A stretch of DNA of 64,000 nt from Clostridium lentum (lineage in GTDB: Bacteria; Bacillota; Clostridia; Clostridiales; Clostridiaceae): the NCBI RefSeq assembly GCF_014287815.1, contig NZ_JACOOQ010000016.1, forward strand, positions 11,848-75,847, read 5' to 3'. Under the pieces are notes generated by a model, which worked only from the letters and a program-made list of their open reading frames with translations, had not been told where the DNA came from and ran no database searches. Of this stretch, positions 8,525 through 17,760 are shown piece by piece; the first letter of the stretch is position 1; each line of letters begins with the position of its first letter. Position numbers and translations under genes: made by a program.

Positions 8525-9862
8525 TTGAGTAAGTTTAAAGTAGGAATGGTCAGCCTTGGCTGTGATAAAAATAGAGTTGATTCTGAATTAATATTAGGTT
8601 CAATCAATAAGTTTTATGAAATAACAAATAATCCTAAAGAAGCTGAAATAATAATAATTAATACTTGTGGATTTATTGAAAGTGCTAAACAGGAATCAAT
8701 TGATACCATCTTAGAAATGGCAGAATACAAAAAAACACACAAATGCAAAATGATTATTGCAACAGGATGTTTAACTCAAAGATATGGTGATGAGCTTTTA
8801 GAATTAATTCCAGAAATTGATATATTAATGGGTGTTAATGACTACATGAAGCTACACAAGCTTATTGTTGATTTTATAAAGACAGAACAAAGAGTTTCAT
8901 CAACTACTTATAAGGATGAAGGAGTAAATGAGGGAGAAAGAATATTAACTACAAATTCACACACTGCTTATCTTAGAATTGCTGAAGGATGCAATAATTT
9001 CTGCACTTACTGTATAATTCCTAAAATAAGAGGGAAATTTAGAAGTAGAAGCAAAGAATCCATATTAGCGGAGGCAACTTCATTAGTAAATCAAGGCGTT
9101 AAGGAAATAATATTAATTGCTCAAGATTTAACTAACTATGGTGAAGATTTATATGGGAAGAATGAGTTACATGTTTTAATAAATGAAATATCTAATATAA
9201 AAGGACTAGAATGGATAAGACTTCTTTATTGTTATCCTGAAGAAATAACTGATGAATTAATAGAAGTTATAGCTAATAATCCAAAAGTTATGAAATACCT
9301 AGATTTACCAATTCAACACATAAGCAATAATATCTTAAAAATGATGGCGAGAAAGACTAATAAAGAAACTATCATTGGCAAAATTAATTTATTACGTGAA
9401 AAAGTACCTGGTATAACTTTACGAACATCATTAATTGTTGGATTCCCTGGTGAAACTGAAGAAGATTTTAATGAGCTATGTAGATTCTTAAAGAATTACA
9501 AGCTTGATAACGTAGGCGTATTTACTTATTCACAAGAAGAAGGAACAGCTGCTGCTAAATTACCAAATCAAGTAGATGAAGATGTTAAAATCAAAAGAAA
9601 AGAAAAGCTTATGAATATTCAAAGAGGTATTGTTAAAGATTTAAATAAATTGAAAATTGGAAATATATATGATACTATTATAGATGGCAGTACTGGAGAA
9701 TATTACATAGGAAGAAATTATGAAATGGCTCCAGAAATAGATGGCTTAATTTATATTACTAAGGGGAAAGTGCTTAAAAAAGGTGATATAATTAAAGTCA
9801 AGATAACAAATATTATGGAATATGATTTGGTGGGAGATGTTTGGAATGAATCTAGCAAATAA
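8525..9862 (+). CDS. rimO: Ribosomal protein S12 methylthiotransferase RimO
   Basis: Radical-SAM enzyme that methylthiolates Asp88 (E. coli numbering) of ribosomal protein S12. 445 aa: the N-terminal UPF0004 domain opens with [16 protein letters not shown], and its cluster ligands are Cys13, Cys48 and Cys82. The radical SAM motif CNNFCTYC gives Cys156, Cys160 and Cys163, and a TRAM domain ends the protein. The start is TTG 8525, with GGAGG at 8511-8515 nine bases upstream; the upstream ATG at 8489 would add 12 basic residues and lacks a ribosome site. The [11 protein letters not shown] motif separates RimO from MiaB, which is encoded separately at 34851-36227. Its 3' end overlaps pgsA by 17 nt. 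Confidence 0.93.
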   Translation: MSKFKVGMVSLGCDKNRVDSELILGSINKFYEITNNPKEAEIIIINTCGFIESAKQESIDTILEMAEYKKTHKCKMIIATGCLTQRYGDELLELIPEIDILMGVNDYMKLHKLIVDFIKTEQRVSSTTYKDEGVNEGERILTTNSHTAYLRIAEGCNNFCTYCIIPKIRGKFRSRSKESILAEATSLVNQGVKEIILIAQDLTNYGEDLYGKNELHVLINEISNIKGLEWIRLLYCYPEEITDELIEVIANNPKVMKYLDLPIQHISNNILKMMARKTNKETIIGKINLLREKVPGITLRTSLIVGFPGETEEDFNELCRFLKNYKLDNVGVFTYSQEEGTAAAKLPNQVDEDVKIKRKEKLMNIQRGIVKDLNKLKIGNIYDTIIDGSTGEYYIGRNYEMAPEIDGLIYITKGKVLKKGDIIKVKITNIMEYDLVGDVWNESSK

Positions 9863-10436
9863 ATTAACTTTGTTAAGAGTTATTTTAGTTCCTGTATTCT
9901 TAATTTTTTTAATTGGGAAAGGAATTCCTTATGGTTCAATAATAGCTACATTAATATTTATAATAGCTTCATTAACTGATCAGCTGGATGGATATATAGC
10001 AAGAAGTAGAAACCAAATAACTAACTTCGGTAAGTTTATGGATCCATTAGCTGATAAATTATTAGTTACAGCTGCATTAATTTCACTAGTTGAATTACAT
10101 TTAATACCTAGCTGGGCTGCAGTAATAATAATTGCAAGAGAATTTGCTGTATCTGGACTTAGAACTGTCGCTGCTTCAGAAGGTATTGTAATAGCTGCCA
10201 GCTGGTGGGGAAAAATTAAGACAGTTACTCAAATAATAGCTATTTTACTATTATTGTTACAATTTAATATTGAATCAATACAATCATTAAATAGTTCATT
10301 TGAAGCAAGTGCATTTTTAAATAACTTCTTTGCATATGCTCCAAAAATAGCATTATTTATAGCAGTAGCTATGACTATAATTTCTGGAATTGACTACTTT
10401 ATAAAAAATAAAGGTGCAATTTCAACAAATAAATAG
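9846..10436 (+). CDS. pgsA: CDP-diacylglycerol-glycerol-3-phosphate 3-phosphatidyltransferase PgsA
   Basis: Inner-membrane enzyme committing CDP-diacylglycerol to phosphatidylglycerol. 196 aa with about five membrane helices. The CDP-alcohol phosphatidyltransferase signature is intact: [11 protein letters not shown] at about 46-56 followed by [10 protein letters not shown], giving the DxxDG-AR-G-D-D pattern of metal and CMP ligands. Start ATG 9846 is chosen from GGGAG at 9832-9836; earlier in-frame ATGs (9822, 9837) lie before or directly on that site. The start overlaps rimO, so the two genes are translationally coupled, and a terminator after pgsA isolates them from recA. Confidence 0.93.
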   Translation: MNLANKLTLLRVILVPVFLIFLIGKGIPYGSIIATLIFIIASLTDQLDGYIARSRNQITNFGKFMDPLADKLLVTAALISLVELHLIPSWAAVIIIAREFAVSGLRTVAASEGIVIAASWWGKIKTVTQIIAILLLLLQFNIESIQSLNSSFEASAFLNNFFAYAPKIALFIAVAMTIISGIDYFIKNKGAISTNK

Positions 10437-10467
10437 TTTAAAATATTAAAAATAGGTTATACTTAAG

Positions 10468-10504
10468 AAAGTTCCTTCTATGTATTGTTTAGATGGAACT
10501 TTTA
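10468..10504 (+). terminator. Terminator after rimO-pgsA
   Basis: Arms AAAGTTCC-TTCTA (10468-10480) and the complementary 10491-10503 region with one mismatch, then a short T run. Weaker than neighbouring terminators. Confidence 0.6.
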
Positions 10505-10532
10505 ACGTATAGTAAAAACTATTATATTTTTA

Positions 10533-10561
10533 TTGACTAACAGAACTATTTTGTTTATAAT
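10533..10561 (+). promoter_or_regulatory. recA sigma-A promoter
   Basis: TTGACT (10533-10538), 17-bp spacer, TATAAT (10556-10561). Transcription should begin near 10568, just ahead of the LexA box. Confidence 0.8.
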
Positions 10562-10570
10562 TTATTCATG

Positions 10571-10582
10571 GAACAAATGTTC
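10571..10582. promoter_or_regulatory. LexA (SOS) box of recA
   Basis: GAACAAATGTTC fits the Gram-positive LexA/DinR operator GAAC-N4-GTTC exactly. It lies between the predicted transcription start and the ribosome site, where bound LexA would block initiation. Confidence 0.9.
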
Positions 10583-10599
10583 GAGAAAGGGTGAAGTTA

Positions 10600-11643
10600 A
10601 TGGCAAATATCGATATGGATAAAATGAAAGCTATCGAAAATGCAATGGGACAGATAGAAAAACAATTTGGTAAAGGTTCAATAATGAAATTAGGAGAACA
10701 TAGCTCACTAAATGTTGATGCTATTTCTACTGGTTCTCTAGATTTAGATATAGCTTTAGGAATTGGCGGTGTACCTAGAGGAAGAATAATTGAGATATAC
10801 GGACCAGAAAGTTCTGGTAAAACAACAGTAGCATTACATATTTCAGCTGAAGCTCAAAAAAGAGGAGGAGCAGTAGCGTTTATCGATGCTGAACATGCTT
10901 TGGATCCTAGTTATGCAAGAAATGTTGGAGTTGATACTGAAAATCTAATCGTTTCTCAACCAGATACTGGTGAGCAAGGATTAGAAATTACAGAAGCATT
11001 AGTTCGTTCAGGTGCTATTGATGTTGTAGTAGTTGACTCTGTTGCTGCTTTAGTGCCTAGAGCTGAAATTGAGGGAGAAATGGGTGATTCTCACGTTGGT
11101 CTTCAAGCAAGATTAATGTCTCAAGCTTTAAGAAAATTAACAGGTACAATTAATAAGTCAAACTGTATTGTAATATTCATTAATCAATTAAGAGAAAAAG
11201 TTGGAGTAATGTTTGGTAATCCAGAAACAACTACAGGTGGTAGAGCGCTTAAATTTTATTCTTCAATAAGAATGGATGTTAGAAGAATAGATTCTATCAA
11301 ACAAGGTGATGAAATAATAGGTAATAGAACTAGAGTTAAAATAATGAAAAATAAGGTTGCCCCTCCATTTAAGGTAGCTGAATTTGATATTATGTACAAC
11401 GAAGGTATTTCTAAAGTTGGAAATATTGTAGATGTAGGCGTTAAAGAAAGCATAGTTCAAAAGAGTGGAGCTTGGTTCTCTTATAATGATATCAGACTAG
11501 GTCAAGGTAGAGAAAATGCTAAGCAATACTTAAGAGAAAATCCTGAAATAGCTTTAGAAATTGAAAATCAAATCAGAAGCAAATATGATTTACCTATAAA
11601 TCAAGATAACGTTAAGGTTGCATCAGAAAAGGCTGAAGAATAA
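10600..11643 (+). CDS. recA: Recombinase A
   Basis: Strand-exchange ATPase and co-protease for LexA cleavage. 347 aa, the normal length. Walker A GPESSGKT is at 68-75, the Walker B strand is [18 protein letters not shown] ([20 protein letters not shown]), and loop L2 contains [21 protein letters not shown]. The C-terminal domain is short and lacks the long acidic tail of E. coli RecA. ATG 10600 is the start: GAAAGGGTGA is 7 nt upstream and includes the GTG at 10591 that would otherwise extend the frame. Promoter and LexA box are listed separately. It is monocistronic, with its own strong terminator, and sits between pgsA and rny as in other clostridia. Confidence 0.97.
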   Translation: MANIDMDKMKAIENAMGQIEKQFGKGSIMKLGEHSSLNVDAISTGSLDLDIALGIGGVPRGRIIEIYGPESSGKTTVALHISAEAQKRGGAVAFIDAEHALDPSYARNVGVDTENLIVSQPDTGEQGLEITEALVRSGAIDVVVVDSVAALVPRAEIEGEMGDSHVGLQARLMSQALRKLTGTINKSNCIVIFINQLREKVGVMFGNPETTTGGRALKFYSSIRMDVRRIDSIKQGDEIIGNRTRVKIMKNKVAPPFKVAEFDIMYNEGISKVGNIVDVGVKESIVQKSGAWFSYNDIRLGQGRENAKQYLRENPEIALEIENQIRSKYDLPINQDNVKVASEKAEE

Positions 11644-11651
11644 TTAATAAA

Positions 11652-11678
11652 AAAATCGCTCTACAGCGATTTTTTTTT
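11652..11678 (+). terminator. recA terminator
   Basis: Stem AAAATCGCT (11652-11660) / AGCGATTTT (11665-11673), 4-nt loop, then more T residues. Confidence 0.9.
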
Positions 11679-11893
11679 GTTGTATAAACAAAATAAGATA
11701 GGATATAATAATAAGGTAATTGCTTATTAATAAAATATGATAAAATCAACTAAACTTGACATAATTTTATTTATAAGATAAAATAATAACAAATACTGGT
11801 TTATCATATTCAAGGTTCAGTGAGAATAATATGACACCTACTACGCTTTTATTTTTATATATACGTATAATTAATATGCTAGGAGGTGTTGGA

Positions 11894-13435
11894 ATGAATA
11901 TATTACTAATAATATTATGTAATATTATTGTGTTAGCAATTATAAGTTTCATAATTTATAAGCTGATACAAACAGCCACAAAAAAAAGAGTCAGTATTTT
12001 AGAGAATGAAGCAGAAGAGTTACTTAAAAAAGCGACACGAGAAGCGGAAGCTACTAAAAAAGAATCTATTTTAGAGGCAAAAGAAGAAGTTCACAGACTT
12101 AGAAGTGATTTTGATAAAGAATCTCGTGAGAGAAGAAATGAAGTTCAAAGACTTGAAAGAAGAGTTATTCAAAGAGAAGAAACTCTTGATAAAAAAAGTG
12201 ACCTTTTGGAGAAAAAAGAGGAAACTATCAATAAAAGACTGCGTGAAATAGATGAAATGGATTTAAATGTGCAAGAATTGTGCAAAAAAAGAAGAGAAGA
12301 ATTAGAAAAAGTAGCTAATCTATCTTCTGAAGAAGCTAGAGAAATATTATTAGCTGAAGTTAAAAGAGAAGTATCTCATGAAGCTGCACTAATGATAAAA
12401 GAAATTGAATCTAAAGCAAAAGACGAAGCTGATAAGAAAGCTAGAGAGATAATCACTACAGCTATTCAACGTTGTGCTGCAGATCATGTTTCAGAATCTA
12501 CTGTACATGTTGTACCGTTACCAAATGATGAAATGAAGGGTAGAATTATTGGTAGAGAAGGGCGAAATATAAGAACAATAGAAACATTAACAGGGGTAGA
12601 TTTAATTATTGATGATACTCCAGAAGCTGTTATATTATCAAGTTTTGATCCAATTAGAAGAGAGGTTGCTAGAATAGCACTGGAAAAATTAATAGTTGAT
12701 GGCAGAATACATCCTGCTAGAATTGAAGAAATGGTTGAAAGAGCTCAAAAGGATGTTGAAAATGACATTAAAGAAGAAGGTGAACAAGCAACATTAGAGA
12801 CTGGTGTACATGGTTTACACCCAGAAATAACTAAACTATTAGGTAGATTAAAGTATCGTACTAGTTACGGACAAAATGTTTTAAAACATTCTATCGAAGT
12901 TGCTTATTTAGCTGCATTAATGGCTTCAGAATTAGGGCTTGATGTTAATTTAGCAAAAAGAGCAGGTTTACTTCATGATATAGGTAAAGCTGTTGATCAA
13001 GAACAAGAAGGTCCTCATGCATTAATAGGAGGAGATTTAGCTAAGAAATATCATGAATCTCCATTAGTAGTTAATGCTATTGCAGCACATCATGGCGATG
13101 TGGAAATGCTTTCAATGGAAGCAATATTAGTTCAGGCTGCAGATGCAATATCGGCTGCAAGACCTGGTGCAAGAAGAGAAACTGTAGAAACTTATATTAA
13201 GCGTTTAGAAAAGTTAGAAGAAATCGCAAATTCTTATGAGGGTGTAGAAAAGTCATATGCTATTCAAGCTGGAAGAGAAATAAGAATTATGGTTAAACCG
13301 GAAGTATTAGATGATGCTAGTTCAATTGAGTTAGCACGTAATTTAGCTAAGAGTATTGAAGAACAATTAGAATATCCAGGGCAAATTAAAATTAACGTAA
13401 TTAGAGAAACTAGAGCAGTTGATTTTGCTAAATAA
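11894..13435 (+). CDS. rny: Ribonuclease Y
   Basis: Membrane-tethered endoribonuclease that starts mRNA decay. 513 aa in the family order: one N-terminal membrane helix (residues about 3-22), a long charged coiled coil (about 30-190), a KH RNA-binding domain with [12 protein letters not shown] (216-227), and an HD phosphohydrolase domain with the H361-D362 pair in [13 protein letters not shown] 11894 has AGGAGG 7 nt upstream; the open frame runs back to 11831 without a ribosome site, and starting there would spoil the N-terminal anchor. The gene is monocistronic, flanked by the recA terminator and its own. Position after recA and before spoVS is conserved in clostridia. Confidence 0.95.
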   Translation: MNILLIILCNIIVLAIISFIIYKLIQTATKKRVSILENEAEELLKKATREAEATKKESILEAKEEVHRLRSDFDKESRERRNEVQRLERRVIQREETLDKKSDLLEKKEETINKRLREIDEMDLNVQELCKKRREELEKVANLSSEEAREILLAEVKREVSHEAALMIKEIESKAKDEADKKAREIITTAIQRCAADHVSESTVHVVPLPNDEMKGRIIGREGRNIRTIETLTGVDLIIDDTPEAVILSSFDPIRREVARIALEKLIVDGRIHPARIEEMVERAQKDVENDIKEEGEQATLETGVHGLHPEITKLLGRLKYRTSYGQNVLKHSIEVAYLAALMASELGLDVNLAKRAGLLHDIGKAVDQEQEGPHALIGGDLAKKYHESPLVVNAIAAHHGDVEMLSMEAILVQAADAISAARPGARRETVETYIKRLEKLEEIANSYEGVEKSYAIQAGREIRIMVKPEVLDDASSIELARNLAKSIEEQLEYPGQIKINVIRETRAVDFAK

Positions 13436-13441
13436 TAAATA

Positions 13442-13477
13442 AAAAAAATACATTTTGTTTTAACAAAATGTATTTTT
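13442..13477 (+). terminator. rny terminator
   Basis: Near-perfect inverted repeat of about 17 nt (arms around ATACATTTTGTT) closing on a short loop and running into T7. Confidence 0.85.
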
Positions 13478-13578
13478 TTATAAAATAAAGAGGATATTAT
13501 CACTTTTAATAGAATATATATAAGTGTAAGAAGTATTATAATATTAATATTTATGTAAACGATTTAGGAGGAATTTGA

Positions 13579-13839
13579 ATGGAAGTATTAAAAGTATCAA
13601 CAAAATCAAACCCAAATTCAGTTGCAGGTGCTTTAGCTGCAATAATCAAAGAAAAAAATATAGTTGAAATTCAAGCTGTAGGTGCTGGTGCAATTAATCA
13701 AGCTGTTAAAGCCATCGCAATTGCTAGGGGATTTGTAGCACCAAGCGGAAGAGATATAGTATGTGTTCCTGCTTTTACTGACATTGAAATAGACGGACAA
13801 GAAAGAACCGCTATAAAGTTAATAGTCCAGCCTAGATAA
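13579..13839 (+). CDS. spoVS: Stage V sporulation protein S
   Basis: 86-aa SpoVS, an Alba-fold nucleic-acid-binding protein needed for spore coat assembly and stage V progress in Bacillus. The sequence is the highly conserved family type from MEVLKVSTKSNPNSVAGALA to the end, with GAGAINQAVKAIAIARGF in the middle and FTDIEIDGQERTAIKL near the C-terminus, and full length. GGAGG lies 7 nt before ATG 13579. It has its own leader region and is followed by the composite hairpin at 13856-13960, so it is transcribed alone. Its presence supports a spore-forming host. Confidence 0.96.
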   Translation: MEVLKVSTKSNPNSVAGALAAIIKEKNIVEIQAVGAGAINQAVKAIAIARGFVAPSGRDIVCVPAFTDIEIDGQERTAIKLIVQPR

Positions 13840-13855
13840 CATATATTAAAAACTT

Positions 13856-13960
13856 AAAGGGGATGTGGCATTAAGAATAAATAATACAATATATTATGTT
13901 GATTTTTAATTATTAAAACAATATATTGTATATAAAATTTTTAGTGCGACATCCCCTTTT
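13856..13960. repeat. Composite hairpin element, copy 1
   Basis: A 105-bp foldback. The outer arms are AAAGGGGATGTGGCATTAA (from 13856) and TTAGTGCGACATCCCCTTTT (13941-13960), paired over 11 bp and then imperfectly. Inside, TACAATATATT (13885-13895) pairs with its exact complement at 13920-13930. The outer arm resembles the one at 34362-34381. With T6 following, it can also terminate spoVS transcription. Confidence 0.65.
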
Positions 13961-14031
13961 TTCATATTCCAAGAAATTCATAGTATAAATATAAAAAATA
14001 GTGCTTTTTTTCTAAAAGATATACATAATAC

Positions 14032-14060
14032 TTGAAATTATTTTTTTCTCGTTATATAAT
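14032..14060 (+). promoter_or_regulatory. ptsH sigma-A promoter
   Basis: TTGAAA (14032-14037), 17-bp spacer, TATAAT (14055-14060), 42 nt before the ATG at 14103. Confidence 0.75.
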
Positions 14061-14102
14061 GTAGTAGTTAGGTATATAAAATTAAGTAAAGAGGTGTGTT
14101 AG

Positions 14103-14363
14103 ATGGTATCTAAAGAAGTAGTAGTTAACAATGGAACTGGTTTACACGCAAGACCAGCGACTTTATTAGTAAAGAAAGCTTCAGCTTTCAAATCAGATGT
14201 AAGTATTGAATTTAATGGAAAAAAAGCTAATGTTAAAAGCTTAATCGGAGTTTTATCTTTAGGAGTAACTAAAGGTGCAGCAATAACTGTAAGCGCTAAT
14301 GGTGATGATGAAGCTTTAGCTTGCGAAGAAATTGCTAAATTAATCGAAAGCATTGAAGAATAA
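14103..14363 (+). CDS. ptsH: Phosphocarrier protein HPr
   Basis: 86-aa HPr of the phosphoenolpyruvate:sugar phosphotransferase system, passing phosphate from enzyme I to the sugar-specific EIIA proteins. The active-site motif GTGLHARPAT gives His15, and KSLIGVLSLGV carries the regulatory Ser46 that HPr kinase phosphorylates for CcpA-dependent catabolite repression in Firmicutes. The histidine rules out Crh, which has Gln at this place. Unlike Bacillus, no ptsI follows; the gene stands alone between spoVS and purB with a good promoter and its own terminator. GAGGTG precedes the start. Confidence 0.95.
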   Translation: MVSKEVVVNNGTGLHARPATLLVKKASAFKSDVSIEFNGKKANVKSLIGVLSLGVTKGAAITVSANGDDEALACEEIAKLIESIEE

Positions 14364-14364
14364 T

Positions 14365-14392
14365 AAAAAAAAGTGCATTTGTGCACTTTTTT
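14365..14392 (+). terminator. ptsH terminator
   Basis: AGTGCA (14372-14377) / TGCACT (14382-14387) extended by A:T pairs on both sides and ending in T7. Confidence 0.9.
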
Positions 14393-14410
14393 TATTTTTT
14401 GAAAAAAACA

Positions 14411-14439
14411 TGTAAAATTTTAATAAAGTATGATATAAT
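14411..14439 (+). promoter_or_regulatory. purB promoter, extended -10 type
   Basis: TGATATAAT at 14431-14439 is an extended -10 box; the -35 (TGTAAA at 14411) is weak, as is common with extended -10 promoters. Confidence 0.55.
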
Positions 14440-14485
14440 ACGAATGAAAAAATAACTTAATTACTTTTTATTCGGAGGTATTAAT

Positions 14486-15916
14486 ATGAGAGATTTATAC
14501 AGTACACCACTAAATTCAAGATATGCATCTAAAGAAATGAGTTACATATTCTCAGAAGATATGAAATTTTCTACTTGGAGAAAGCTATGGGTAGCATTAG
14601 CTGAAGCTGAAAAAGAATTAGGGTTAGATATAACTGATGAACAAATTAATGAATTAAAAGATAATATATATAATATTAATTATGATGATGCAATAAAAAA
14701 AGAAAAAGAAGTAAGACATGATGTAATGAGTCATGTATATGCATATGGATTACAATGTCCTAAAGCTAAGGGTATAATTCATCTAGGGGCTACAAGCTGT
14801 TATGTAGGTGATAATACAGATATTATACTAATGAAAGAGGCATTAGAAATAGTTAAAGAAAAAATAATAGCAGTTTTATCACACTTATCTAAATTTGCTT
14901 TAAAATATAAGGATATGCCTACTTTAGGATTTACTCATTTCCAACCTGCTCAATTAACTACAGTAGGTAAGAGAGCGACTTTATATATGCAAGATCTTGT
15001 GATGGATTTAGAAAATATAGAGTTCTTAATTTCAACTTTAAAACTAAGAGGGGTAAAAGGAACAACTGGAACACAAGCAAGCTTTATGGCATTATTTGAC
15101 GGTGATGAAGAAAAAGTAAAAGAATTAGACAGACTAATTGCTAAAAAAATGGGCTTTAATAGAAGCTATGGAGTAACAGGTCAAACTTATCCTCGAAAAT
15201 TAGACTCAATAGTTTTAAATACATTATCAGAAGTGGCTCAGAGCGCTTATAAATTTAGTAATGATTTAAGACTTCTTCAAAACTTAAAAGAAGTTGAAGA
15301 ACCTTTTGAAAAAAATCAAATTGGATCTTCGGCTATGGCATATAAAAGAAATCCAATGAGAAGTGAAAGAATAAGTGCATTAGCAAGGTACGTAATAGTA
15401 AATTCATTAAATCCTGCAATAACGGCTGGAACACAATGGTTTGAAAGAACTTTAGATGATTCTGCTAATAAGAGACTTTCTGTTGCAGAAGGATTCTTAG
15501 CTTTAGATGGTGTTTTAAATTTATATATAAATATTGCTGAAAATATGGTAGTATATGATAAGGTAATAGCATCTCATGTAATGAATGAACTTCCATTTAT
15601 GGCTACAGAAAATATTATGATGGCTTCTGTAAAAAAAGGTGGAGATAGACAAGAACTGCACGAAAGAGTTAGAATACATTCAATGGCTGCAGCTCAAAGA
15701 GTCAAAGGCGAAGGTTTAGAGAATGATTTAATTGAAAGAATTGTAAATGATTCAACATTCAATCTATCAAGAGAAGAAATAGAGGTAATAATAAATCCTA
15801 CAGATTTTGTTGGAAGAGCATCAAGTCAAGTTGTGGAATTCATTAATGAATATATAAACCCATATCTTGAAAAATATAAAGAATATATTGATATAAAATC
15901 AGATATAAATGTTTAA
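14486..15916 (+). CDS. purB: Adenylosuccinate lyase
   Basis: Fumarate-lyase-superfamily enzyme acting twice in purine synthesis: SAICAR to AICAR, and adenylosuccinate to AMP, each releasing fumarate. 476 aa. The general-acid region is THFQPAQ (about 150-156), and the family signature GSSAMAYKRNP at 280-290 contains the flexible-loop catalytic serine. The length and the C-terminal helical domain match the PurB type found in clostridia. GGAGG stands 7 nt before ATG 14486. No pur operon genes flank it, so it is regulated separately from the main purine cluster; no purine riboswitch is visible upstream. A strong terminator follows. Confidence 0.95.
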   Translation: MRDLYSTPLNSRYASKEMSYIFSEDMKFSTWRKLWVALAEAEKELGLDITDEQINELKDNIYNINYDDAIKKEKEVRHDVMSHVYAYGLQCPKAKGIIHLGATSCYVGDNTDIILMKEALEIVKEKIIAVLSHLSKFALKYKDMPTLGFTHFQPAQLTTVGKRATLYMQDLVMDLENIEFLISTLKLRGVKGTTGTQASFMALFDGDEEKVKELDRLIAKKMGFNRSYGVTGQTYPRKLDSIVLNTLSEVAQSAYKFSNDLRLLQNLKEVEEPFEKNQIGSSAMAYKRNPMRSERISALARYVIVNSLNPAITAGTQWFERTLDDSANKRLSVAEGFLALDGVLNLYINIAENMVVYDKVIASHVMNELPFMATENIMMASVKKGGDRQELHERVRIHSMAAAQRVKGEGLENDLIERIVNDSTFNLSREEIEVIINPTDFVGRASSQVVEFINEYINPYLEKYKEYIDIKSDINV

Positions 15917-15935
15917 TAAAAATTAATAATACAAT

Positions 15936-15970
15936 AAATTAGGATAGATTTTTTAATCTGTCCTAATTTA
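15936..15970 (+). terminator. purB terminator
   Basis: Arms AAATTAGGATAGATT (15936-15950) and 15955-15969, complementary with one G:U pair, loop of four T. Confidence 0.75.
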
Positions 15971-16079
15971 TTTATATAAAAAAACTAAGCTAGCAAAAAC
16001 TTTTCTACTATGTAATCTTATTTATATCCAAATCATAAAATATATGGAACCTATAATTAATAGAGAGGTCGAAATTTAT

Positions 16080-17567
16080 ATGATGAAGGACATAATTAAT
16101 TTAGATGATAGCAATAAGAATTTGAATGTATCAAAGGAAAAAGTAGATATACTTATTAGAGAAATTAAAGCTAAAGGTAAAAAGATAATCAAAGTATATA
16201 ATTCATTTTCACAAGTTGATCCATGTAGTTATTCATTAATACAATTATATAAATTAACAGAGCAAAATATAAACTATAAAGATAATGAATATAGATTTTT
16301 TACTACTATGAATAAAAGTTTGATATTTCAATGGAGTAATCATGAGAATATACTTAAGTTATCTCAATATATACTTAATGAAAACCTATTAACAATATAT
16401 TTTAAGTATATGAAATTTAAAGATAATAAAATCTTCTCATCTTTAAGAAAGAATGTAAAAATAGAAGAGTTAAATATAGCTATTAATAAGTTAAGTGCAC
16501 TATTAAATAATAGCTTTGCTTTATTACCACCTATATATAGCAATATCTATAGTGAAGATTTTATAAATTCTGATATTTATAATAAGTCATTATCAGAAGA
16601 AGAGTTAGAAAATGAAGTTAAACGTATTAATTTCAATCACAATGGACATTTGATAACAAAGTATACTAATAATAATATAAGTTATTGGATTAAAGGTCTT
16701 ATTTATAGAGATAAGAAAAATGAAGCATTTAATAAATATTATGCTTATGAACGAGAAATATTTAAGCAGTTTAAAGAAAATATTGATTGTTTAAATATTT
16801 ATATCAAATCATTTAAATTTTTAAAACCAGTGCTAATTGAAGAAGAATATAAGTCGCTATCAAAATATATATTGAACGAGGATGAATTTAACCTATATTT
16901 AAAAAAAATATGTAATAAATTAATGAAGTATCGCAACTATATAAGTATTATAAATAGAGTTACATCTTTAGATGAAGAAGTATTACATCTTTTAGACTTT
17001 ATTTATACAAATACTAAATCAATTAATGAAGGTGAACAACTATTAAGTTTTATTAATAAATATTACTATTATATGCTTATAAATAACATTGAGAAAAACA
17101 ATCAGTATATTAGTGAATATTCATCGGTGGAAGATTATTTCAATATATTAATTAAAGCTGTTAAATTTACTAATAAAATTTTAAATAATAATTTGCCTTT
17201 GGAAAATTATTTAAATGAACTTTTTAATGAAGATGTAATGATTGAATTAAACAATACTATTACTACAGGAATTAATTATGAAAGTGAAATATTATCTTTA
17301 TTAAAATCATGGGGATATAAAATAATGTGTAATTTCCATTACGACAATTATACATTAAGATATATAGTTTTCACCAAGGAAAATCCTAATAATTTTGTCC
17401 CTATATATTTTGATAGTATAAGTGAGTTTAATGAAAATAGCCTAAAAGAAATATTATACCTTCTAGCTAATTCTAAGGATATTTTATTTATATGGAGTCG
17501 TGACTGGTGGTATAAGCGTAATAGTGAAACCATAAGGATACGCTCTTTTCTCAATAGAATATTATAG
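16080..17567 (+). CDS. Unknown protein; C-terminus resembles a decayed endonuclease fold
   Basis: 495-aa soluble protein, rich in Asn, Ile, Tyr and Lys. Most of it is unrecognised. The last 100 residues resemble the restriction-endonuclease-like domain found at the C-terminus of large DUF4011/DUF3320 helicases: an opening YESEILSLLKSWGYKI (from residue 400), a central beta pair, and the hallmark closing IWSRDWWYKRNSE (about 471-483). In that family the middle strands carry IDLAV and an ECDG-like motif; here these places read LRYIVF and IYFDS, so the metal-binding acidic residues look lost and the domain is probably non-catalytic. No helicase motifs are present upstream. Start ATG 16080 is chosen from GAGAGG at 16063-16068; the frame extends to 16044 without a ribosome site. 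The assignment of the fold is my own reading and unverified. Confidence 0.6.
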   Translation: MMKDIINLDDSNKNLNVSKEKVDILIREIKAKGKKIIKVYNSFSQVDPCSYSLIQLYKLTEQNINYKDNEYRFFTTMNKSLIFQWSNHENILKLSQYILNENLLTIYFKYMKFKDNKIFSSLRKNVKIEELNIAINKLSALLNNSFALLPPIYSNIYSEDFINSDIYNKSLSEEELENEVKRINFNHNGHLITKYTNNNISYWIKGLIYRDKKNEAFNKYYAYEREIFKQFKENIDCLNIYIKSFKFLKPVLIEEEYKSLSKYILNEDEFNLYLKKICNKLMKYRNYISIINRVTSLDEEVLHLLDFIYTNTKSINEGEQLLSFINKYYYYMLINNIEKNNQYISEYSSVEDYFNILIKAVKFTNKILNNNLPLENYLNELFNEDVMIELNNTITTGINYESEILSLLKSWGYKIMCNFHYDNYTLRYIVFTKENPNNFVPIYFDSISEFNENSLKEILYLLANSKDILFIWSRDWWYKRNSETIRIRSFLNRIL

Positions 17568-17570
17568 ATA

Positions 17571-17599
17571 TTGATTTTTTTGATAATTTTATGTATAAT
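17571..17599 (+). promoter_or_regulatory. queT promoter
   Basis: TTGATT (17571-17576), 17-bp spacer, TATAAT (17594-17599). It begins 4 nt after the preceding stop codon, so the riboswitch RNA starts near 17606. Confidence 0.7.
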
Positions 17600-17605
17600 A
17601 ATTAC

Positions 17606-17646
17606 CTGGACAGTTCGTGAACCTCCTGTCGTTAAATAAAACTAGG
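17606..17646 (+). ncRNA. preQ1 class I riboswitch aptamer
   Basis: P1 is GACAG (17609-17613) with CTGTC (17626-17630), enclosing a 12-nt loop that begins TTC, as in preQ1-I aptamers, followed by the A-rich tail GTTAAATAAAACTAGG. The tail AGG (17644-17646) can pair with loop CCT (17622-17624) to form the pseudoknot. The downstream gene is queT, a known preQ1-regulated gene, which makes the call firm. Confidence 0.88.
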
Positions 17647-17707
17647 TGTTTATAATAGACTTATCAAGGTTATTATGGTACCTATATTTATATATAGGTA
17701 CCTTTTT
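17643..17707 (+). promoter_or_regulatory. Riboswitch expression platform (antiterminator and terminator)
   Basis: Terminator: GGTACCTATA (17677-17686) / TATAGGTACC (17693-17702) then T5. Antiterminator: TAGGT (17643-17647) and ATAATA (17652-17657) can pair with ACCTA and TATTAT at 17671-17684. The TAGGT segment overlaps the aptamer pseudoknot, so bound preQ1 should free the terminator and switch queT off. Confidence 0.8.
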
Positions 17708-17760
17708 ACTTGTCTATTTTCTTAGAAGGTTCTAATATTATTATTAGGAGAGACTTAAAA

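Noticed and set aside
14103..14363. Crh instead of HPr
   Set aside because: The active-site residue is His15 (GLHARP), whereas Crh has Gln there.
17614..17623. GTTCGTGAAC as a LexA box
   Set aside because: The half-sites are in the wrong order and spacing for GAAC-N4-GTTC; the sequence belongs to the riboswitch aptamer.
17710..17760. TTG 17710 as start of QueT
   Set aside because: It lies just after the riboswitch terminator and lacks a ribosome site; AGGAG before ATG 17761 decides.
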